The notes under the pieces were generated by a model. It searched no databases. It was not told where the DNA came from and saw nothing but the letters and a program-made list of their open reading frames with translations. From positions 124,001 through 188,000 of the forward strand of contig NZ_ML133572.1 in the NCBI RefSeq assembly GCF_003985125.1: a stretch of DNA of 64,000 bases, written 5' to 3'. The first letter of the stretch is position 1. The number at the start of each line of letters is the position of its first letter. The DNA is from Rhizobium phaseoli. Its GTDB lineage: Bacteria > Pseudomonadota > Alphaproteobacteria > Rhizobiales > Rhizobiaceae. Positions 59,300-64,000 of the stretch are shown in pieces. The translations under genes and the position numbers were made by a program.

Positions 59300-60763
59300 A
59301 TGCGGCGTTTCCAGCATTATATCGACGGCGATTTCTCGGATGGCGAGGCTTCCTATCCAAGCATCGATCCGGCGTCCGGCGCGGTCTGGGCAGAAATGCC
59401 CGAAGCGCGCGAGAATGATGTGGATCGGGCTGTGAACGCTGCCGAAAGGGCGCTCTACGAAGGCCCCTGGGCGAAGATGACGGCGACGCAGCGCGGCAAG
59501 CTGCTCTACAAGCTGGCCGACCTGGTTGCCGCCAATGCGCAGATACTCGCTGAACTGGAGACGCGCGACACCGGCAAGATTATCCGCGAGACGTCAGCGC
59601 AGATCGCCTATGTCGCCGAATATTACCGTTACTATGCTGGTATAGCCGACAAGATCGAAGGCTCTTACCTGCCGATCGATAAGCCTGACATGGATGTCTG
59701 GCTTCGCCGCGAGCCGATCGGCGTTGTCGCCATGGTCGTGCCGTGGAACAGCCAGCTCTTCCTGTCGGCGGTGAAGATCGGGCCGGCGCTTGCGGCCGGC
59801 TGCACGATGGTGGTCAAGGCCTCGGAAGACGGGCCGGCGCCGCTTCTCGAATTCGCGCGCCTGGTGCATGAGGCAGGCTTTCCCGCCGGCGTCGTCAACA
59901 TCATCACTGGTTTCGGCGCCTCCTGCGGTGCGGCTCTCGGCCGTCACCCGAAGGTCGCGCATGTCGCCTTTACCGGCGGCCCGGAAACCGCTAGGCACGT
60001 CGTGCGCAACTCGGCCGAAAACCTCGCCTCAACCTCGCTTGAACTCGGCGGCAAGTCGCCCTTCATCGTCTTTGCCGACGCCGACCTCGAAAGTGCCGCC
60101 AACGCCCAGGTCGCGGGCATCTTTGCGGCGACCGGGCAGAGCTGTGTCGCCGGCTCGCGCTTGATCGTCGAGCGCAGCGTCAAGGACAGGTTCGTCGCCC
60201 TGCTGCGGCAGAAGGCGGAAGCAATCCGGATCGGCGCGCCGCTCGATATGGCGACCGAGGTCGGCCCGCTTGCCACCAAGCGCCAGCAGGACAATATCGG
60301 CGCCCTTATCGAGAGATCGATCGAAAGCGGCGCCCGGCTCGTCACCGGCGGCCGCAAGATAGACGGCGACGGCTATTATTTCTCACCGACGATCCTCGAT
60401 TGCGACAATGTCGCCTCGCCCTCGCTGATCGAGGAATTCTTCGGACCGGTCCTTTCTGTCGTCTCCTTCGAGACCGAGGCCGAGGCGCTGAAGCTTGCCA
60501 ACGACACCCGCTACGGCCTGGCCTCCGGCATCTTCACCCAGAACCTCACCCGGGCGCACCGGCTGATGAAGGGCATCCGCGCCGGCATCGTCTGGGTCAA
60601 TACGTACCGCGCCGTCTCGCCGATCGCGCCCTTCGGCGGCTTCGGCCTGTCGGGCCACGGCAGGGAAGGCGGCATGGCCGCAGCACTCGACTATACCCGC
60701 ACCAAGACGATCTGGCTCCGAACCTCGGACGATCCGATCCCCGATCCGTTCGTGATGAGGTGA
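59300..60763 (+). CDS. Aldehyde dehydrogenase
   Basis: A 487-residue NAD(P)-linked dehydrogenase of standard length. Visible are VVPWNSQLFLSAVKIGPALA, the catalytic Glu in LELGGKSP, the catalytic Cys in GQSCVAGSR, and EEFFGPVLSV. It oxidises an aldehyde made in the pathway, probably after the monooxygenase step. It starts four bases after the monooxygenase stop. Confidence 0.93.
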   Translation: MRRFQHYIDGDFSDGEASYPSIDPASGAVWAEMPEARENDVDRAVNAAERALYEGPWAKMTATQRGKLLYKLADLVAANAQILAELETRDTGKIIRETSAQIAYVAEYYRYYAGIADKIEGSYLPIDKPDMDVWLRREPIGVVAMVVPWNSQLFLSAVKIGPALAAGCTMVVKASEDGPAPLLEFARLVHEAGFPAGVVNIITGFGASCGAALGRHPKVAHVAFTGGPETARHVVRNSAENLASTSLELGGKSPFIVFADADLESAANAQVAGIFAATGQSCVAGSRLIVERSVKDRFVALLRQKAEAIRIGAPLDMATEVGPLATKRQQDNIGALIERSIESGARLVTGGRKIDGDGYYFSPTILDCDNVASPSLIEEFFGPVLSVVSFETEAEALKLANDTRYGLASGIFTQNLTRAHRLMKGIRAGIVWVNTYRAVSPIAPFGGFGLSGHGREGGMAAALDYTRTKTIWLRTSDDPIPDPFVMR

Positions 60764-60767
60764 CGCG

Positions 60768-61091
60768 ATGTTTTACGAGGTCCGCACCTATCGGCTGAAG
60801 AACGGCACGATCCCGCAATATCTCAAGGTCGTCGAGGAAGAAGGGATCGAAATCCAGAAGAGCCATCTCGGCACGCTGGTCGGGTACTTCTTTTCGGAGA
60901 TCGGGACGATCAACGAGATCGTTCATATTTGGGCCTTTACAAGCCTGGACGACCGCGAGGCGAGACGCCAGCGGCTTCTGGCCGATCCCCGCTGGCAGGC
61001 CTTCCTGCCGAAGATCCGCGACCTGATCGACGTGGCGGAAAACAAGATTATGAAGCCGGCAAACTTCTCTCCCCGGAGCGAGGCGCGCTGA
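60768..61091 (+). CDS. NIPSNAP-family protein
   Basis: A 107-residue ferredoxin-like alpha-beta barrel protein starting MFYEVRTYRLKNGTIPQYLK, with EIGTINEIVHIWAFTSLDDR and RWQAFLPKIRDLID, the NIPSNAP pattern. Such proteins often sit in catabolic operons and may act as small monooxygenase-like or isomerase-like enzymes. It lies four bases after the aldehyde dehydrogenase. Role uncertain. Confidence 0.85.
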   Translation: MFYEVRTYRLKNGTIPQYLKVVEEEGIEIQKSHLGTLVGYFFSEIGTINEIVHIWAFTSLDDREARRQRLLADPRWQAFLPKIRDLIDVAENKIMKPANFSPRSEAR

Positions 61092-61138
61092 CGGCATAAG
61101 GCATACCCGCAGGACAAACCAGAACAGGATAAGGGAAC

Positions 61139-62149
61139 ATGAAAACGACATTTGCTTTCGCGGCGGTTGCCGCATTCGTGGCGGTCTCCGCGCCGGCGCA
61201 CGCTGACAGCATGGTCTTCTCGAGCTGGGGCGGAACGACCCAGGATGCGCAGAAGGCGGCATGGGCAAGCCCGTTCACCGAGAAAACAGGCATCACCGTC
61301 GTGCAGGACGGCCCGACCGACTACGGCAAACTCAAGGCCATGGTCGAGGCCGGCGAAGTCAACTGGGATGTCGTCGATGTCGAAGGCGACTATGCCGCCC
61401 AGGCCGGCAAGAACGGCCAGCTCGAGAAGCTCGACTTCTCCGTCATCGACAAGTCGAAGCTCGATCCGCGCTTCGTCACCGACTATTCGGTCGGCAGCTT
61501 CTATTATTCCTTCGTCATCGGCTGCAATGCCGATGCCGTCAAAGCCTGCCCGAAGACATGGGCCGATCTGTTCGACACGGCGAAGTTCCCCGGCAAGCGC
61601 ACCTTCTACAAGTGGTCGGCTCCCGGCGTGATCGAAGCGGCGTTGCTTGCCGACGGCGTGTCCGCCGATAAGCTTTATCCTCTCGATCTCGACCGCGCCT
61701 TCAAGAAGCTCGATACGATCAAGTCGGATATCATCTGGTGGTCGGGCGGCGCCCAGTCGCAGCAGCTGCTGGCCTCCGCCGAAGCGCCCTTCGGCAGTGT
61801 CTGGAACGGCCGCATGACGGCGCTTGCTGCGACTGGCATCAAGGTTGAAACCTCCTGGGAGCAGAACATCACCGCTGCCGATGCGCTCGTCGTGCCGAAG
61901 GGCGCGCCGAATGCCGAGGCGGCGATGAAGTTCATCGCGCTGGCAACCTCGGCCGAACCGCAGGCTGCCCTTGCAAAGGCGACGGGATATGCGCCGATCA
62001 ATCTTGACTCGGCCAAGCTGATGGACCCGGAAACCGCCAAGACCCTGCCGGATCAGCAGACCGCAAGCCAGGTCAATGCCGACATGAACTACTGGGCTGA
62101 TAATCGCGATGCCATCGGCGAGAAGTGGTACGCCTGGCAGGCGAAATAG
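61139..62149 (+). CDS. ABC substrate-binding protein (polyamine type)
   Basis: A 336-residue periplasmic protein with signal peptide ending SAPAHADSMV. The body reads MVFSSWGGTTQDAQKAAWAS and then WDVVDVEGDYAAQAGKNGQ, as in the PotD/PotF-like family. It probably binds the compound degraded by the operon. A perfect hairpin follows its stop. Polyamines are only one possibility. Confidence 0.9.
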   Translation: MKTTFAFAAVAAFVAVSAPAHADSMVFSSWGGTTQDAQKAAWASPFTEKTGITVVQDGPTDYGKLKAMVEAGEVNWDVVDVEGDYAAQAGKNGQLEKLDFSVIDKSKLDPRFVTDYSVGSFYYSFVIGCNADAVKACPKTWADLFDTAKFPGKRTFYKWSAPGVIEAALLADGVSADKLYPLDLDRAFKKLDTIKSDIIWWSGGAQSQQLLASAEAPFGSVWNGRMTALAATGIKVETSWEQNITAADALVVPKGAPNAEAAMKFIALATSAEPQAALAKATGYAPINLDSAKLMDPETAKTLPDQQTASQVNADMNYWADNRDAIGEKWYAWQAK

Positions 62150-62168
62150 GCTGAAACTGGAGATGAAC

Positions 62169-62194
62169 AGGCACGGCGAAAATTCGCCGTGCCT
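62169..62194 (+). promoter_or_regulatory. Intercistronic hairpin after the polyamine-type binding-protein gene
   Basis: AGGCACGGCGAA (62169-62180) pairs perfectly with TTCGCCGTGCCT (62183-62194) around two bases. It lies 20 bases after the stop and has no T-tract. Confidence 0.75.
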
Positions 62195-62262
62195 CCTGCA
62201 GCGGCGGTACCCGTTCATCGGACCTCGCCGCTCGCGGAAATTGACGGGTGGGAAGGACTGTC

Positions 62263-63135
62263 ATGTCGACGTATAGCGACGCCTCCGGCGCAATTGAGCC
62301 TCTGCCAAAGATACGCAGGGCAACAGGTCTTGGCGGGGTCGTTCCGGCTCTTGCCTTTGTGGGCATCTTCTTTGTCGCGCCAGTGGCGATACTGCTGCTA
62401 CGCAGCGTCCTGGAGCCCGTTCCCGGCCTTGGAAATTATGCCCAGCTGATTGGCTCTGCCACCTATCTCAAGATTTTCGCCAATACCTTCATCGTCTCAG
62501 GCTTCGTCACCGTAATTTCGCTGGCGATCGGCTTTCCCGTCGCCTGGGCGCTGGCAATCATGCCCGGTCGGCTGAGCTCGGTGATTTTTGCGATCCTGCT
62601 GCTGTCGATGTGGACCAACCTGCTGGCCCGCACCTATGCCTGGATGGTGCTGCTGCAACGCACCGGGCTCATCAACAAGATGCTGATGGGCATGGGCCTG
62701 ATCGACCAGCCGCTGGCGCTCGTCAACAATCTGACCGGTGTCACGATCGGCATGACCTATATCATGCTTCCCTTCATCATCCTGCCGCTCTACGGCGTGA
62801 TCAAGAAGATCGACCCGTCGACGCTGCAGGCGGCCGCCCTTTGCGGCGCCAATCGCTGGCAGTGCCTGACGCGTGTTCTGCTGCCGCTGGCGATGCCCGG
62901 CATGGCGGCCGGCGCCCTGATGGTCTTCGTCATGTCGCTCGGCTATTTCGTCACGCCCTCGCTTCTCGGCGGCACCGCTAACATGATGCTGGCAGAGCTG
63001 ATCGCGCAGTTCGTGCAGTCGCTGGTCAACTGGGGAATGGGCGGCGCGGCGGCGCTGGTGCTCCTGGTGGTGACGCTCTCGCTTTATGCCGTGCAGCTGC
63101 GTTTCTTCGGCAACCAGAACCCGGGAGGACGTTGA
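62263..63135 (+). CDS. ABC transporter permease (PotB-like)
   Basis: A 290-residue membrane protein starting MSTYSDASGAIEPLPKIRRA, with about six helices. SMWTNLLARTYAWMVLLQRT and the EAA-type loop LQAAALCGANRWQCLTRVLL match PotB. GGAAGG lies upstream; a start five codons earlier (GTG) is possible. It ends two bases before the next start. Confidence 0.9.
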   Translation: MSTYSDASGAIEPLPKIRRATGLGGVVPALAFVGIFFVAPVAILLLRSVLEPVPGLGNYAQLIGSATYLKIFANTFIVSGFVTVISLAIGFPVAWALAIMPGRLSSVIFAILLLSMWTNLLARTYAWMVLLQRTGLINKMLMGMGLIDQPLALVNNLTGVTIGMTYIMLPFIILPLYGVIKKIDPSTLQAAALCGANRWQCLTRVLLPLAMPGMAAGALMVFVMSLGYFVTPSLLGGTANMMLAELIAQFVQSLVNWGMGGAAALVLLVVTLSLYAVQLRFFGNQNPGGR

Positions 63136-63136
63136 T

Positions 63137-63937
63137 ATGTTGCTCAATTTCGACCGTCTCGGCTGGTGGAAATACGTCCTGCTTGCGATCACGCTTCTGA
63201 CTGCAGCCTTTCTGCTGCTGCCGATCGTCTTCATCGCGGCCCTGTCCTTCGGCTCCTCGCAATGGCTGATCTTTCCGCCGCCTGGCTGGACGTTTCAGTG
63301 GTACAGCGAGCTTTTTGCCGATCCGCGCTGGCTGGAATCGGCTTTGACGAGCTTCAAGATCGCGGTCATCGTCACCATCCTGTCGGTGCTGCTCGGGCTC
63401 GTAACGTCCTTCGGACTGGTGCGCGGTTCGTTCATGTTCCGCGATGCGCTAAAAGCGCTGTTCCTGACCCCGATGATCCTTCCGGTCGTGGTTCTCGCGG
63501 TCGCCCTCTATGCCTTCTTCCTGAGGATCGGCCTTGGCGGCACCCTGACGGGCTTCGTCATTTCGCACCTCGTTCTGGCACTGCCCTTCTCGATCCTCTC
63601 CATATCGGGCGCGCTGGAGGGCTTCGACAAGTCGATCGAGGATGCGGCGGTGCTCTGCGGCGCCTCGCCTCTGGAAGCCAAGATCAGGGTCACGCTTCCC
63701 GCGATCAGCCATGGGCTATTTTCGGCCGCCGTCTTCTCGTTCCTGACATCCTGGGACGAGGTTGTTGTTGCGATCTTCATGTCCAGCCCGACCCTGCAGA
63801 CGCTGCCGGTGAAGGTATGGGCGACGCTGCGGCAAGACCTGACGCCTGTTGTCGCAGCCGCGTCGACCCTTCTCATCCTTTTGACGATCATCTTGATGGC
63901 CCTGGTTGCCGTCGTGCGTAAGGTACTGAAACAATGA
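63137..63937 (+). CDS. ABC transporter permease (PotC-like)
   Basis: A 266-residue membrane protein starting MLLNFDRLGWWKYVLLAITL, about six helices, with EDAAVLCGASPLEAKIRVTL as its EAA loop. GGGAGG lies upstream of the ATG. A longer reading lies inside the previous permease gene. It overlaps the following ATPase start by four bases. Confidence 0.9.
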   Translation: MLLNFDRLGWWKYVLLAITLLTAAFLLLPIVFIAALSFGSSQWLIFPPPGWTFQWYSELFADPRWLESALTSFKIAVIVTILSVLLGLVTSFGLVRGSFMFRDALKALFLTPMILPVVVLAVALYAFFLRIGLGGTLTGFVISHLVLALPFSILSISGALEGFDKSIEDAAVLCGASPLEAKIRVTLPAISHGLFSAAVFSFLTSWDEVVVAIFMSSPTLQTLPVKVWATLRQDLTPVVAAASTLLILLTIILMALVAVVRKVLKQ

Positions 63938-64000
63938 ACGAACCATTCCTTCAGATCCGCGGCATACGCAAGGAATACGGCCCAGTCGTTGCCGTCCACG
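63934..64000 (+). CDS. ABC transporter ATP-binding protein, 5' end only
   Basis: The first 22 codons, MNEPFLQIRGIRKEYGPVVA, lie at the right edge and match the N-terminal strand of a PotA-like ATPase. It overlaps the permease stop (ATGA). The rest lies beyond the window, so motifs cannot be checked. Confidence 0.8.
   Translation, partial: MNEPFLQIRGIRKEYGPVVAVH

Noticed and set aside
1..64000. CRISPR arrays, tRNA or rRNA genes, transposases, integrases, phage genes
   Set aside because: No regularly spaced repeats, no cloverleaf or rRNA text and no transposase or integrase motifs were seen in the reading. A covariance-model search would be needed to exclude small RNAs.

Overview
The window looks like part of a large secondary replicon (a repABC plasmid or chromid) of a fast-growing rhizobium close to Rhizobium leguminosarum/etli. 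The evidence is a complete repA-repB-repC operon with a countertranscribed RNA and parS-like palindromes, a RapA-type cadherin-like adhesin, a high-GC alphaproteobacterial codon style, and a series of solute-uptake and catabolic operons typical of rhizobial accessory replicons. I see no tRNA, rRNA, CRISPR array, transposase or phage gene.

Layout. 1-7251: a sugar module with a LacI-type regulator (only its start is present), a TIM-barrel isomerase/epimerase, a sugar ABC transporter (binding protein, two permeases, ATPase) and a GMC oxidoreductase. 7360-12000: mixed genes (PPK2 polyphosphate kinase, aldo/keto reductase with divergent LysR, FMN-binding stress protein, AlkB-like dioxygenase, ribosomal protein bS21). 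12621-17344: RapA-like adhesin, a small unknown protein, a DUF4173-type membrane protein and an OmpR/histidine-kinase pair. 17362-24063: TetR regulator, a TRAP transporter, a shikimate/quinate dehydrogenase and a QuiC1-like 3-dehydroshikimate dehydratase; together these fit uptake of quinate/shikimate-type acids and conversion to protocatechuate. 24172-30068: two SDR dehydrogenases, a xylose/ribose-type ABC transporter and an AraC regulator. 30270-32257: trehalose-6-phosphate phosphatase and an unusual, apparently circularly permuted ROK protein.

33004-37657: replication and maintenance core: parS palindrome, repA, repB, second parS-like palindrome, antisense RNA, repC, then a RelE/ParE-type toxin with a Phd-like antitoxin. 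37876-48261: an organosulfur-type operon (three luciferase-like monooxygenases, M20 deacylase, GNAT acetyltransferase, a polar amino-acid ABC transporter with fused permease and ATPase, two binding proteins, a DsbA/HCCA-isomerase-like protein and an FMN reductase). Its gene set recalls the Bacillus subtilis yxe/ytm pathways for S-modified cysteines. 48296-50499: a train of small genes, a serine hydrolase and ChaC. 50556-54754: a sulfonate/taurine-type ABC transporter and an FAD/NAD(P)-binding protein. 54900-64000: a GntR regulator with three matching operators and a catabolic operon (AA_synth family protein, alpha/beta hydrolase, flavin reductase, luciferase-like monooxygenase, aldehyde dehydrogenase, NIPSNAP protein, polyamine-type ABC transporter running off the window).

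Points that stand out: (1) in all six transport operons a hairpin lies directly after the binding-protein gene, in both orientations; (2) the ROK protein has its C-terminal half motifs before its N-terminal ones; (3) two parS-like palindromes flank repAB and differ only in their outermost base pair; (4) a 20-bp perfect palindrome and two related sites define a likely GntR regulon; (5) an AT-rich motif recurs before three sulfur-related units; (6) about 90-bp dispersed repeats abut gene ends at two places. Functions are assigned from sequence reading only; substrates of the transporters and monooxygenases are inference.
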